From Heterocephalus glaber (lineage: Eukaryota > Chordata > Mammalia > Rodentia > Bathyergidae): 64,000 nt of DNA. Each line of letters opens with the position of its first letter. Position 1 is the first letter of the stretch. The translations under genes were made by a program, and so were the position numbers. The DNA lies in assembly GCF_000247695.1 (NCBI RefSeq), contig NW_004624732.1:24384636-24448635 (forward strand), in the 5' to 3' direction. The notes beneath the pieces were generated by a model. The model did no database searches and had not been told where the DNA came from. It saw only the letters and a list, made by a program, of their open reading frames with translations. This document shows positions 1 through 10,490 of the stretch, piece by piece.

Positions 1-65
1 CCCATGGCACACATGCCACAACCAGCTGTTACCATTGGAAGCTCTAAAAAGGTTTGCAATCACTG
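1..65. mobile_element. hAT-type MITE, cut by window edge
   Basis: The last 65 bases resemble the right part of the complete short element at 32038-32118: both carry a GCAC/GCAT..GTGCCAC-like segment, AAGCTCTAAAA, and an AGGTTnnCnATCACTG end. The right terminal repeat here is at 50-65. It abuts Tigger sequence, so it probably inserted into it. The left end lies outside the window. Non-coding. Confidence 0.5.
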
Positions 66-380
66 CTCAAGATTAACAATAAAAGTACAGTAAATAGTAC
101 AGTAAATACATAAACCAGTAACAGTCATTTATTATCATGAATCATGTGTTATATGTAATAGTGTACACTACTCTTTTATATGACTGGTAGTATGATAGGC
201 TTGTTTACACCAGAAGCACCACACACCTGGAAGTAATATATTGTGATGAGATATTCCATGGCTGCATACAACAATATAAAGAATGGGAATTTTTGCTCTA
301 TTATAATTTTATAGGATCACCATCAGTCTCTTGTTGACCCAAATGTTGTTATGCAGTACATAGCTGTGCTGAGAAACAAA
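66..380 (+). mobile_element. Tigger (TcMar) DNA transposon, 3' end
   Basis: The text from AGTAAATACATAAACCAGTA through the TTTACACCAG, TTTTATAGGATCACCATC and GTTGACCCAAA segments follows the 3' end and terminal inverted repeat of a mammalian Tigger consensus that I recall. Only the 3' end is present and no transposase reading frame remains. The exact Tigger subfamily is uncertain. Confidence 0.75.
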
Positions 381-868
381 CCTCCAAACTCAATGAAATA
401 AAAGAACAATTTAGTATACTTATGGATTCTGAGGGATAGGAAAATCCAAGACAAGACATAACAGGGATGGTTTATCTCTGCTCCACTATATCCAGGCCTC
501 CATAGTTGGCCGGCAGTGGAGAAACAGTCCTAAGCATGGCAGGCAGGAAGCAGGGGAAGTGAAGCAGCAGCAGCAGCAAACCTGTCTTTCCTTTTTATCT
601 CATGCAGTGTATAAGCATTTTGAATGGTACCACCAACACCCAGGGTAGGGCTTCTGTCTTCAGTAAATCCATCTAGCCACACTTAGAAAGATGCTAATTC
701 CAATCAGTGGATTAATTTAGAACCATACACCCTTAAAACCCAGAATCACACTGTTAAGCCCCTTAGATCCAGGTGATCTTCAGACACCTTTGGAAAGCCC
801 CACCTATGATTAAATGAGGCTTTGGGAGGACATCTAAATACAAGCTGTAACAGGCACTAATTTCATTT
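381..868 (-). mobile_element. MaLR/MLT1-type LTR fragments, target of the L1
   Basis: The order of motifs (AACAAACCTCC, GGATTCTGAGG, GGAGAAACAGTCC, GCAGGCAGGAAGCAGG, AGCCCCACCTATGA, ending AAGCTGTAACA) matches the minus orientation of MaLR-type LTRs seen repeatedly in this window. It may be an MLT1 remnant joined to a younger LTR. The last bases (853-868) reappear at 8423-8440, which suggests they are the target site of the intervening L1. Confidence 0.6.
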
Positions 869-963
869 CTTTTTTTTAACTTCATATTTTTTATTAGAAC
901 ATATTTGTCATACCATAGATCACAGTCATCATAGGGAATTTGTACCTGTGCATAATATATCTT

Positions 964-1064
964 TTTTTTTTTTCTTTTTTTGGGTTTTTTTGGTACCAGC
1001 AATCGAACTTGGGTCCTTGCACTTGTGCAGCAGGTGGTGAAACCAGAGCTAAATCCCTGGCCCA
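964..1064 (-). mobile_element. ID-like tRNA-derived SINE
   Basis: Poly-T, GGTACCAGC, AATCGAACTTGGG (B box) and GAGCTAAATCCCTGGCCC (A box side) in reverse. It is flanked by the direct repeat GCATAATATATCTT at 950-963 and 1065-1078, so the insertion into the L1 3'UTR is clean. Confidence 0.9.
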
Positions 1065-1432
1065 GCATAATATATCTTGATTCTTCTTTTTTTTCCCCAT
1101 TAACCTACCCTCCCTTAAACTCTTCTTCCCCTCCCCATTTACAAAACTTTGTTGCCATTTTTTCCTTCTATTCTGTTTTCCCTTTTCCCTTCCTTCCCAT
1201 TCCCTCCCTTGTTCCCCTTCCCATTTGAACATATTCTTCCTACTTCTCATCTATTCTCTATACACAAGAGAAACAATGCAATATTTAAACTTGTGTGTCT
1301 GATTTATCTCACTTAAGATTAAGATTTATCTCACTTAAGATGATCTTGAGGTATCCATTTTCCTACAAATAATTCAAGTTTGTCCTTCTTTATGGCAGAT
1401 GAGTATTCCATTGTATACAAATACCACATTTT

Positions 1433-1528
1433 CAGGCTGGGGATTTAGCTCAGTGGTTCTGCTGTCTGCCTTGCAAACACAAGGTCTTGAGTTCAATCTC
1501 TGGTACCAAAAAAAATTTTTTTTAATAA
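1433..1528 (+). mobile_element. ID-like tRNA-derived SINE
   Basis: GGGGATTTAGCTCAGTGG (A box) and GAGTTCAATCTCTGGTACC (B box), with an A/T tail. The direct repeat ATACCACATTTT lies at 1421-1432 and 1529-1540. It splits the 3' end of L1 ORF2. Confidence 0.9.
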
Positions 1529-1840
1529 ATACCACATTTTTTTTTACCCATTTATCTGTTGATGGGTTCATGGACTGTTTCCAGGATTTAGCTATTATAG
1601 ATTGTGCTGCTATAAATATAGGTATGCATATATTACTGTGGTATGATGATTTTAACTCTTTCAGGAAGATACCTATGAGGAGAAGAACCAGGTCAAATGG
1701 AACCTCTAGTTTTAGTTTTTTGAGAAATCTCCATGCTGATTTCCATAGTGGTTGTACCACTTTACACTCCTACCAGTAATGGAGAAGGGTTCCTTTTTCC
1801 CCACAGCCTCAGAAGCATTTAATATTGGTTGATTTCTTTT

Positions 1841-1945
1841 CTTTCTTTCTTTCTTTTTTTTTTTTTTTGGTACTAGGAATCAAACTCAGGACCTTCCACT
1901 TGCAAGGCAGGCAGTGGGACCACTGAGCTAAATCCCTGGCCCTGT
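1841..1945 (-). mobile_element. ID-like SINE, first of a same-site pair
   Basis: A CTTT-rich poly-T tail followed by GGTACTAGGAATCAAACTC, CACTTGCAAGGCAGG and GAGCTAAATCCCTGGCCC. It is flanked by copies of TTGGTTGATTTCTT (1826-1840) and TTCGTTGATTTCTT (1946-1960). Confidence 0.9.
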
Positions 1946-1960
1946 TCGTTGATTTCTTTT

Positions 1961-2046
1961 TTGTTTGTTTGGTACCAGGGCTCGAACTCAGGTCCTTGAG
2001 CTTGCAGGGCAGGCGGCAGAACCACTGAGCTAAATCCCTGGCCCCT
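1961..2046 (-). mobile_element. ID-like SINE, second of a same-site pair
   Basis: GGTACCAGGGCTCGAACTC and GAGCTAAATCCCTGGCCCC in reverse. A third copy of TTGGTTGATTTCTT follows at 2048-2061, so both SINEs used the same short target within L1 ORF2. Confidence 0.9.
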
Positions 2047-2326
2047 GTTGGTTGATTTCTTAATGATAACAATTCTTTCTGGAGTGAGATGGAATCTCGG
2101 GGTTGTTTTAATTTGCATTTCGCAGATGACCAGTGATGTTGAGCATTTTAAAATACATTTATTTGCTCTTTGTCTTTCTACATCTGAGAAGTATCTATTC
2201 ATTTCAGATGCCATTTTTGGATTAGGACTTTAAATGGAGTGGTCTGATTTATTTTTTTTAGTTCTTAATATATTAAACATGTTACTCCTTTGTCTCAGGA
2301 GTGACTGGTAAAAATTTTTTCCCTAG

Positions 2327-2443
2327 GCCTGAAAAGTGGTGAATGCCTATAGTCCCAGCACTCAGGAGGCTGAGGCAAGGAGGATTGCTGTGAGTTCAAG
2401 GCCAGACTGAACTGCATAGAGATACCCTACCTCAAAAGGATTT
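2327..2443 (+). mobile_element. B1 SINE monomer
   Basis: Contains AGTCCCAGCACTCAGGAGGC, TGAGTTCAAGGCCAGA and ATAGAGATACCCTACCTCAAA, the 7SL-derived B1 body, inserted in L1 ORF2. It is moderately diverged. Confidence 0.85.
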
Positions 2444-4301
2444 TTTTTCTCATTCTATGGATTGTCTCTTCACTCTGTTGGTGGTTTCCTTTGCTGTACA
2501 AAAGCTTTTTAATTTGATGTGATCCCAGTTGTTGATTCTTTGTAATATTTCCTGTGCAATCAGGGTTTTGTTTGTAAAGTCTTTGCCTATACTTATGTCT
2601 TCCAGAGTTTTACCTATTCTGTCTTCCAGCAGATTAAGTATTTCTGCTTTAATAATTACATCTTTGATTCCTTTCCATTTTAGTTAAGTGGATGGTAAGA
2701 GATATGGGTGTAGATTCGATTTTTGGCATATGGAAAGCTATGCCATTTATTAAAGAGGCTATCTTAAAAACAAAAATAAAAGAGGGTATCTTTCTTCCAG
2801 TGAGGGTGTTCGGCCTCTCTGTCAAAGATAAGGTAGCTGAGTGTGCTTGGAGTTGTTTCTGCATCTTCTACTCAGTTCCACTAATCCTCAGATCTGGTTT
2901 TTTGCCATTACCATGCTATCTTTATCACTGTAGCTTTGTAGTATAACCTTCAATTGGGGATTGTGATGCCCCCTCCCTTGCCCTTGCTTTTGCTATTCTA
3001 GGTCTCTTCTGGCTTCATATGAATTTTACGATTGTTTTCTCTTATTCTATGAGGTATTCTATTGGTCCTTTGATCAAGATTGCATTAATTTTATATAACA
3101 ATTTTGGAAGTATGGCCACTTTCACTATATTAGTTCTGCCTAGCCAAGAACAAGGGATAGCTTACCATTTTCTATTGTCCTCTTTTGAGCTCTTTTTTCA
3201 CAGTACTTTTCAATGCATAGGTTTTTCACTTCCCTTGTTAGATTGATTCCTAAGTATTTCAGCTTTCTTGATGCTGTTGTGACAGATGTTGTTTCCCTAA
3301 TTTTTCTCTCAGTAAGTTTGTTATTTGTGTACACGAAGGCTATTGATTTTTATCCTGCTACACGACTGCATTTGGTTATTAATTCTAGGAGTCTTTTGGT
3401 GGAGTTTTTGGAGTCTTCTATGTAGAGTATCATGTCATCTCCAAATAATGATAATTTAACTTCTTCCTTTCCTATCCATATTCCCTTATTTCTTTCTCTT
3501 ATCCAATTGCTCTGGCTAGTGTTTCCAGAACTATATTGACAGAGTGGTGATAGTAGGTATCTTTGTCTTGTTCTTGATTTTAGAATGCAAATTTTCAGTT
3601 TTTGACCATTTAATATGATGTTGGCTATTGATTTGTCTCAGATAGCTTTTGTCAGATTGTGATAAAGACCATCTATTTCAATTTCCTGTAGGGTTTTTAT
3701 CAGGAATATGTTTTGGAATTTGTTGAATGCTTTTTCTGTGTCTATTGAGATGATCATGTGGTTTTTGTCCTTTGTTCTATTAATGTGTGTATTATATTTA
3801 TTGATTTACATATGTTGAACCATCCCTGCATCCTTGGAATAAATCCTACTTGGTCAAGGTGTATAATCTTTTTGATGATTTGTTGCACTGTGCTTGCCAG
3901 TATCTTATTGAGCATTTTTGCATCTATGTTGATTAGGAAGATTGGTCTGTAGTTCTCTTTTTTTGGTTGGCTAAATCTCTGGTTTTGCTATCAGAGTAAT
4001 GCTTGCTTCCAGGAATGGCTTTGGGAGTATTGCTTCTCTTTTAATTTCATTAAATAGTTTGGGGAGTAGTGGCATTAGATCTTCTCTAAATTTATTATAG
4101 AATTCAGCACTGAATCTGCCAGGACCTAGGCTTTTCTCTTTTAGTAGTTTGTGTTTTTTTAAATTATTACTTCTTCAATTTCATTGCCTGATATTGAAGT
4201 ACAGGTTCTCAAAGTAGGTACTGATAATCTTCTGGATTTCTTCAGATTCCTTTGTCAGCTCACTCTTTTCATTCCTAATTGGAAAGATTTGGGTCCTTTC
4301 T

Positions 4302-4393
4302 CCCCCCCCCCCCCTTTTTTGTACTGGGGATCAAACTCTAGACCTTGTGCTTGTGAGGCAAGTGGCAGCACCACTGAGCTAAATCCCCAGCCT
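4302..4393 (-). mobile_element. ID-like SINE
   Basis: A C/T homopolymer tail, GTACTGGGGATCAAACTCTA, CTTGTGAGGCAAGTGG and GAGCTAAATCCCCAGCC in reverse. It interrupts the L1 ORF2 remnant. Target duplications are not clear. Confidence 0.85.
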
Positions 4394-5689
4394 TTCCTTT
4401 GTTTTTTGATAAGGATAGCTAAAGGTTTGTATATTTTATTTAGTCTTTCAAAGAACCAACTCCTCAATATGTTGATTCTTTATATTGTTTTCTTAGTCTC
4501 GATTGCATTAATTTCTGCTCTGATCTTTATGACTTCCTCTCACATACTTGCTTTGGGTTTAACTTGCTCTTCTTTTTCTAGAACTGTAAGGTTCAACATT
4601 AGGTTATTTATTTCAGCTCACTCTGTTTTTCTGATCTGGGAATTCACTGTTACAAATTTCCCTCATAGGATTGTTTTCATTGCATTCCATAAATTCTGGC
4701 ATGTCGTATTGGCATTATCATTTAATTGTAGAAATTATCTAATTTCTTCTTTAATTTCATCTGTGACCCATAGGTTGTTCAGGAGGGTATTAGTTAATTT
4801 CCATATGTTTATGTAGTTCTTGTGGCTTCTTTTGCTATTGATTTCCAATTTCATTGCACTCTGATCTGATAATGTGCATGGGATAATTTCACTTCCTTTG
4901 CATTTACTTAAGCATGTTCTATGAGCAAGTATGTGGTCTGTTTTGGAGCAAGTCCCATGTGCTGCTTGTGTATTCTGTTGTTATTGGGTAGAATAGTCTG
5001 TAGATATCTACTAAGTTCATTTTTTCAAAGGTTTGGTTCAGCTCTAATATTTCTTTGTTGATTTTTTTTGTCTAGTTGATCTATTTGTGACACTGGGGTA
5101 TTGAGGTCCCCATTACAATTTTATTAGTGCCTATCTGACTTTTCATATCCATTAGTGTTTGTTTTATTTAGTTGGGAGTGGCAGTATTTAGTCCATATAT
5201 ATTTATGATTGTTAGCTCTTCCTCTTGGATTGTTCCCTTAGCAAGTATGTTGTGACCTTCTTTGTCTTTTCTGATCAGTCTTGACTTGAAGTCCACTTTG
5301 TCTGCAAATAGAATAGTTGCCCCTACTTTTTTCCAGCTTCCTGTCACATGGAGTATTGTTTTCCATCCATTGACTTTCAGTCTATGAATTCCATTCTGTG
5401 TTAAAAGTATTACTTCTATGTAGCATATTGTTTGGTCTTATTTCTTGATTCATTCTGCCAATTTGTTTCTTTTGATTGGTGAATTGAGACCATTCACATT
5501 GATGGTTATAATTGCTACGTATTGACTTATCCTTGTCATTTCCTGTTGTTGGTTCCCTTTCTTTCCCTTCTGTTTGTTTGCCTTGGCTGAGGGACTCATT
5601 CTATTGGGATTCATGGAATTGTTGCCTTGTTGTCTTATTCTAGAATATCCCTTAGAACTTTCTGAAGTGATCATGAATCTCTTCAAGTG

Positions 5690-6365
5690 TTCTTTATCAT
5701 GGAAGTATCTTTTTTCTCCATCAACTTTGAAAGATAATTTTGTGAGATACATCAGAGTTTGAAGTTGTTTTCTTTTAGGGCTTAAAATACTTCACCCCAA
5801 GCTATCCTTGACTTAATGGTTTGTGTTGAGAAGTCTGATGTGAATCTGATGGGTTTTCCTTTATAAGTGATTTGTTTCTTTTCTCTAACAGCTTTTAGTA
5901 TTCTGCTCTTGTGTTGAATTTCTGGAATCTTGACTATTATATGCCTTAGTGTAGTTTTTTTCCGATCAACTATTTGGAGTTCTATATGCCTCACTTATCT
6001 GTATCTCTAATTCTTTTTCCATGTTTGGAAAGTTTTCTGCTATTACTTCTCTGAACAGATGCCCTTTATGCTATGTTCTGATTCCAATTAATCTTATATT
6101 TGTCTTTTTTACATCATCTAGCAGCTGTTGGATTGATTTTTGTGTGATCCCTTGCAATTTTTAGGAGGTCTTTCATTTGATGATCATCAACCACAACTTT
6201 GTCTTCTAGATCTGATAGTCTATCTTCACATTGGTTGGCTCTGCTGTCTGTACTTTCAGTAGAATTTTTAATCTCCTGGAATCCTATTTGAGAGCGTTTA
6301 ATGGAATCTAGTTCTTTTCTATATTGGTTGTTCATTGTTTCCATGTCTTTCTTAAGCTTCTCTAT

Positions 6366-6405
<40 letters not shown>

Positions 6406-6680
6406 TTTTTTGTATCAGAGATGGAACTCAGGGCCTTGCACTTGCAAGGCAGGCACAGCACTGCTAAGCTAAATCCCAGCCAAGCTCCCCTATTTTTTAT
6501 CTGTATTTGCTCTAGATTCACTAACTATTTCCTTCATTATGGTCATCATCTCTTTATCTCTGTTTTGTTTTTGTCAAGAGACTTATTAATCTGTTCTCTT
6601 ACTTCTGCTACTACCTTTTCATAAAATTCAGCTGAATGGCTTTTGATATTTTTCCACCACAAAACCCCCTTGATTTGCCT
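5690..6680 (-). pseudogene. L1 ORF1 remnant (RNA-binding protein)
   Basis: On the minus strand the region at about 6150-6640 encodes a coiled-coil-like stretch (AEFYEKVVAEVREQ near 6600-6650, then EIKNSTESTDSRANQCEDRL). The region at 5782-5994 encodes RHIIVKIPEIQHKSRIL and REKKQITYKGKPIRFTSDFS, the RRM/C-terminal-domain signature of L1 ORF1 proteins. The intact protein is a trimeric nucleic-acid chaperone. This copy is broken by stops and by a SINE at 6370-6481, with about 100 bases between it and ORF2. Confidence 0.8.
6370..6481 (-). mobile_element. ID-like SINE with (CTTT)n tail
   Basis: A tetranucleotide CTTT array at 6366-6404, then GTATCAGAGATGGAACTC and TAAGCTAAATCCCAGCC in reverse. 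Approximate direct repeats AAGCTTCTCTATTCTT (6354-6369) and AAGCTCCCCTATTTTT (6482-6497) flank it. It lies inside L1 ORF1. Confidence 0.85.
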
Positions 6681-8422
6681 TGGACAAGTTGGGTATTATG
6701 GGTTGCATCTTGCTTCCATGTTTTCTCACTATTTTTGTTTGTTTGTTTGTTTTCTGCATTGAGGCTTATAAATTTTTTATGGTAGATGAACCTCTTTAGG
6801 AAATTATTACTGTTCAGAGATGTCTTCTAGGTGCAGCTGGGTTTTAGATTTTGAGTCTGTCTCAAGATCCTACCTCTTCAATTTATTATGAATGAAAGGT
6901 TGCTGCCTACTTGGCCTAAAACCCAGTTCTTTTTTTTTTTTTTTTGATATCAGGGATTGAACCCAGGACCTTGCGCTTGCAAGGCAGGCAGTGGAACCAC
7001 TGAGCTAAATCCCCAGCCCTAAAACCCATTTCTTTGATACTGGACTATAGCATTATCTATGAGCCCCAGACAATCTAGGTATTTGCATACAAGGAAGATC
7101 AGTTGATCACAACAGCTATGTCACCTTGGGCTAAAGTAGTATAATCAGTAATAACAATGGCATCAAGCACAGACTGGAAAATGACAAACTGCAATAACTA
7201 TTAGTCACCTTTAACCATAGGCACAAGATTTATAGTTATATAACAAAATCTAAGACAAATCATAAAATTATATGCAGTAAATATCCACTCAATAGAGCAA
7301 TTTTACCCTAAGAGGAGAAAATTTAAAAAGGATAAGGAAAAAAATACAGAAATAAAAGAAGAGAGATTCAAAGTGAGGCTAAAGGACAAAGGAAGATTAA
7401 AGATTACCCAGGCCTCAGAAAATTGGAGAAGACAACAAGCATGAAAGAAAGGAAAAAACAAGAACAAAGTAAAACAAAAACACTAAAAATATTGACACTA
7501 ATGAAAAAACAAAAACAAATAATCCAAAAAAAGAAAAAAGAAGAAGAACAACAACAAAAAGCCCACATGCTATGGAGAAAAAAAAGAAAGAAAGAAAATT
7601 CTTTGTGATTTCAAGCCTGTGGTTATCTTCTGAGATCTTCAATTTTGTGCTAGTATCCAGTTAGGGTGTGGTTCTTTGCTCACTGGTAGACTGAGGAGGC
7701 AGTTGGAGCCCAGATCCATGCTGGATAATCCCAGCAAGGCTGCAGTAGCATTATGGTAGGATGCCATTTCTAGTACTTTCAAATCTACAGAAGTTCAGGC
7801 TTATTCTGGCCTCTGGTTGTCAGGTTAGGACATGAGTCATTTATCTTATAACACTCTGGGTATCTCCTTCCAGCCTGACCATGGCTACCTGACCCTGGAC
7901 ATCTTCCATGGTTGTCTGTCACCCAGTCACTGTGGGTTTTTAACACTGGGAGCCCTGAGATGAAGCCAACCCACAGCCGCTCCAAGTCCCAGGTTCATTT
8001 CACCCCTCCTTAAAATGGTGTGAGACAATCACTGTCTCCAGGGAACACTGCAGTCACTTGAACTGGAGTCACTTACCAGCTATCTTAGTGCAAGGCATCC
8101 ACTGCTCTGTTCCACTGGTGTGTTTCTCCCTGGAAGCCTCTGGAGTCACCCACTTTCACTGTGTCACTGTAGATTTGATCATTCCCTCTCATTTCCTGAG
8201 CCAGGAGCCAGGGAGAAAGTGCAGACTGCCCCTTCCTTTTTCTGCTTTGAGGTCTGTCTTCATTTTCTCCATGGGCTCCAATTTTTCCCTTCAGATCCCT
8301 CCTGGGTCCTGGGGATTCACCTCCCTCCTTCTCCTCTTCCCTATTTTGCTGCCTTCCAGTGACCGGATTCTAAATCTTGGAGAGGCCAACTTGCTGCTCA
8401 CTGCTCTGCCATCATCTCAAAA
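6680..8422 (-). promoter_or_regulatory. L1 5'UTR / former internal promoter
   Basis: Sequence upstream of the ORF1 remnant, between the coiled-coil start and the MLT1 flank. The distal part (7.6-8.4 kb) is richer in G+C and has a YY1-like GATGGC at the extreme 5' end (reverse of 8408-8413). In known L1s this region drives sense transcription. Here it has an ID SINE at 6932-7017 and an A-rich stretch at 7310-7600. Its boundary is inferred from the flanking repeat, not from a consensus alignment. Confidence 0.5.
6932..7017 (-). mobile_element. ID-like SINE
   Basis: Poly-T, GATATCAGGGATTGAACCC, GCGCTTGCAAGGCAGGCAG and GAGCTAAATCCCCAGCC in reverse. The direct repeats CCTAAAACCCAGTTCTT (6915-6931) and CCTAAAACCCATTTCTT (7018-7034) differ at one base. 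Confidence 0.92.
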
Positions 8423-8562
8423 GTCACTAATCCCATTCTTAAGGGCTCCATCCGCCTAAACTAATCACCTCACAAAGAACCCACCTCTTAATTCTTTTGC
8501 ATTAGTGATTAAGTTTCAGTGTATGAATTTCGGGGGGAACACAGACATTCAGACCACGGCAA
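8423..8562 (-). mobile_element. MLT1/MaLR-type LTR end fragment
   Basis: CACTAATCCCATTCTTAAGG, AATCACCTCACAAAG, GTGTATGAATTTCGGGGGG and ACATTCAGACCACGGCA match the terminal part of an MLT1-like LTR in minus orientation. It is the right flank of the L1 insertion. Confidence 0.7.
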
Positions 8563-9368
8563 TCCAGTAGCAAAACTTAGGAGCACAAGAAAGAACTTGA
8601 GGGGCCCAATCCCTACCTCAAGGAGTCTATGCTATCATCAAAAGATATATACATCTGCCCACCATTGAAGGACACAGAATGGTGCACTAAGTAGAGAGTG
8701 TGAAGATGACCAGTTCCCACTTTAATAAAGTAGACCAAATAACTATCAATGACCAAAGAGGAGAGGCAGGAAGGCATCAGCATAACGAAGGAGAACTAGT
8801 TCCCAAAGTGGAGTGATCAACTGTTGCTCCTCAGGGCCCTCTGCCTACATCTTCTCTCCACCCCACTGTCCCTCCCACAGTCTTGGAGTCACTTCTGTGA
8901 CTTAGTGTTGTCTGTTATCACAGCATACATACATATGCATGGGTTACACTGAACCTTTCTAGGGAGATACGTCCTACTACTATGCATGCATTATCACATT
9001 ATTTCCAGAGTAAGCTTCTATGGGAGTAAGAAACATGAGGATGCCTGGTAATGAGGGGAAATGGCTAAGGGGACAAGTACAAAAAGGGAAGATATCAGGC
9101 AAGCCAAAGACCAACAAGCATCTGATTTGTAGCCCAAATCTTCAACCCTCTCCCAGACAATTTGGTTAGTAAATCACTACAGAGATGCACAAGAAATGTG
9201 CAAAGTTGGAAAAGTTAGGAACCTTTCCCCATGGAAGCCTCTTTTCCTCTTCAGGGCCATCCTAGAGGACACAGCTGGGAGAGTCAAGTGCAAAAGGCCT
9301 AGAACTCTGTGGCTAATAGATTCATCCTTGTGCCCATCTATGCAGATATTTCCTTGTTAGTTGCTTAT
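8563..9368. other. Unassigned non-coding stretch
   Basis: No convincing gene. Around 8600-8660 the text CCTACCTCAAGGAGTCTATG resembles ancient L2/MIR-type repeats. The rest I do not recognise. Confidence 0.4.
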
Positions 9369-9761
9369 TGTCTTAGTACTTCCTCGTGGCTGGGACACTT
9401 GCACTTTAAAGAAGAAGAGATTTATTTTGGCTCACAGTTTTGGAAGTTTCAGTCCATGTTCAGCAGGCTCAAACACAAAATCAGCATGGTAGAAGGGCCT
9501 AGGCAGAAGAAAGCTGCTCACATTGTGGCAGTCAGAAAGGAGAGAGAGAAGCCAAGAGCTGAGGAGGAGACACACTCTTCCAGGCCACACTCCCAGGGAC
9601 CCATGTCTTCCAATCAGGCCCCATCTCCTAACAGCACATTCAGCTCTGGATTCATTATTGGATGAATCCACTGAGGAATATAGCACCCCCATGATCCTTC
9701 AAAGGCCCCATCTCTGAGTACATGACAATTTAGAGGGACATCCTCAATCTAAACCATTACA
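9369..9761 (-). mobile_element. MaLR-like solo LTR
   Basis: Starts TGTCTTAGTACTTCC and contains GAAGAAGAGATTTATTTTGG, GAAGTTTCAGTCCATG, CATGGTAGAAGG, ACCCATGTCTTCCAATCAGG and CCATCTCTGAG, and ends AAACCATTACA. It is the reverse-orientation counterpart of the plus LTR at 59649-60038 (which runs TGTTATGGTTTAGATG to GGCTAATACA). No internal retroviral sequence adjoins it. Confidence 0.8.
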
Positions 9762-9827
9762 CACAGTCATCCTCATTGATCTGCTGCTGTATGCTGTGCA
9801 CACTGGAGATGAAAAGATGAATGACTG

Positions 9828-9914
9828 GGCCAAGGATTTAGCTCAGTGGTTTTGCTGCCTGCTGCGCAAGGACAAGGACCTGAGTTCGATCCCCGGTGCC
9901 AAAAAAAAAAAAAC
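9828..9914 (+). mobile_element. ID-like SINE, very clean copy
   Basis: GGATTTAGCTCAGTGG, GAGTTCGATCCCCGGTGCC and an A13 tail. The perfect direct repeat AAGATGAATGACTG occurs at 9814-9827 and 9915-9928. The intact boxes and perfect duplication suggest a young insertion. Confidence 0.95.
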
Positions 9915-9928
9915 AAGATGAATGACTG

Positions 9929-10404
9929 CAGTCCCTACCCATCTCTATCCTCTGGTGCCCTGATGGTGAGACCTCACCTGCCCTTCTCTCAGGCCAGGGT
10001 GGTAGGGCTGAGATGGTAGACTAGGAAGGGAAGGGGCTAGAGAGGGATTATCCTAAGCAGGCAAAAGGAAAGCAGGGCATGGAGAGAAGGGAGCAAGATC
10101 AGCTGGGCTCAGAGATGTAAGGATGTTTGTCCGTGGATTTTTTTGTTTCCCTCAGGACCAGCCCTCCCAGAAGTTGAGTTTCTTGAACAAATGAAGAAGA
10201 CAGAATCATTTCACAGCCACCAAAGATTCCTGGAAATATCAATGGTCTACATCAATCATGACATAATGAGAGTCAATATTTCAAGACAATTCTAAATGAA
10301 ATTCCTGAAGACGTCTAATTAAAATGGGATGGAGTTCTCATAAGATACAGACTGGTCTGCAGACTGATCTTCAGGACAGTGTCACAAGGTTCATTTGAAT
10401 CAAT
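9929..10404. other. Unassigned non-coding stretch
   Basis: No known repeat or gene recognised. A pyrimidine tract ending in CAG at about 10140-10157 looks like a weak splice acceptor, but the downstream frame closes quickly. Confidence 0.35.
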
Positions 10405-10490
10405 CTCCTAATGCTTGTCCAGCATGCATGAGGCCTTGGGTTCCATACGCAGCACTGCACAACTAATAATAATTAGTTGATAATAAAAAG
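10405..10490 (+). mobile_element. ID-type SINE, 3' half, degenerate
   Basis: CCAGCATGCATGAGGCCTTG, GGTTCCATACGCAGCACTGC and an AATAAT-rich tail match the anticodon-arm and B-box half of a classical ID element. The A-box half is missing. Confidence 0.6.

Larger units (their letters stand above)
1370..5590 (-). pseudogene. L1 ORF2 remnant (endonuclease/reverse transcriptase)
   Basis: Minus-strand translations give L1 ORF2 landmarks. An N-terminal stretch reading ITINVNGLNSPIKRNKLAE at about 5450-5510 is the start of the apurinic-type endonuclease domain. A C-terminal stretch with WRFLKKLKLEVPFD, FIAAQSIIAKSWKQ and STDKWVKK lies at about 1540-1760. The intact protein would nick DNA and copy L1 RNA by target-primed reverse transcription. 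Here the longest open segments are about 60-130 codons on the coding strand, with many stops, shifts and four SINE insertions plus a B1, so no functional protein is possible. Confidence 0.85.
869..8422 (-). mobile_element. Near full-length LINE-1, minus strand, defective
   Basis: A poly-T run at about 869-878 marks the poly-A tail of a minus-strand L1. Reading leftward from 8422 on the minus strand one meets a 1.7 kb 5'UTR, an ORF1-like region, an ORF2-like region and a 3'UTR. The proposed 5' end (reverse complement of 8400-8420) contains GATGATGGCAGAG, a YY1-like ATGGC start reminiscent of other mammalian L1s. Flanks share a G-CACTAAT--CATT motif (853-868 and 8423-8440) that looks like an aged target-site duplication. 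Both ORFs have many stops and frameshifts and SINEs interrupt them, so the element is inactive. Confidence 0.8.

Noticed and set aside
4184..4816. 210-codon plus ORF
   Set aside because: It is the antisense of the minus-strand L1 ORF2 remnant and crosses an ID SINE.
6366..6404. CTTT array as a CRISPR or satellite
   Set aside because: It is a simple microsatellite in the tail of a SINE, without spacers.
869..8422. An active L1
   Set aside because: Stops, frameshifts and seven SINE insertions in both ORFs and the UTRs exclude activity.
9828..9900. tRNA gene
   Set aside because: It has A and B boxes, but an A tail and target duplications show that it is a retroposed SINE. The arms also do not pair as in a functional tRNA.
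10140..10260. Pyrimidine tract plus CAG, possible exon start
   Set aside because: The downstream frame stops within about 15 codons and no matching donor or upstream exon is seen.
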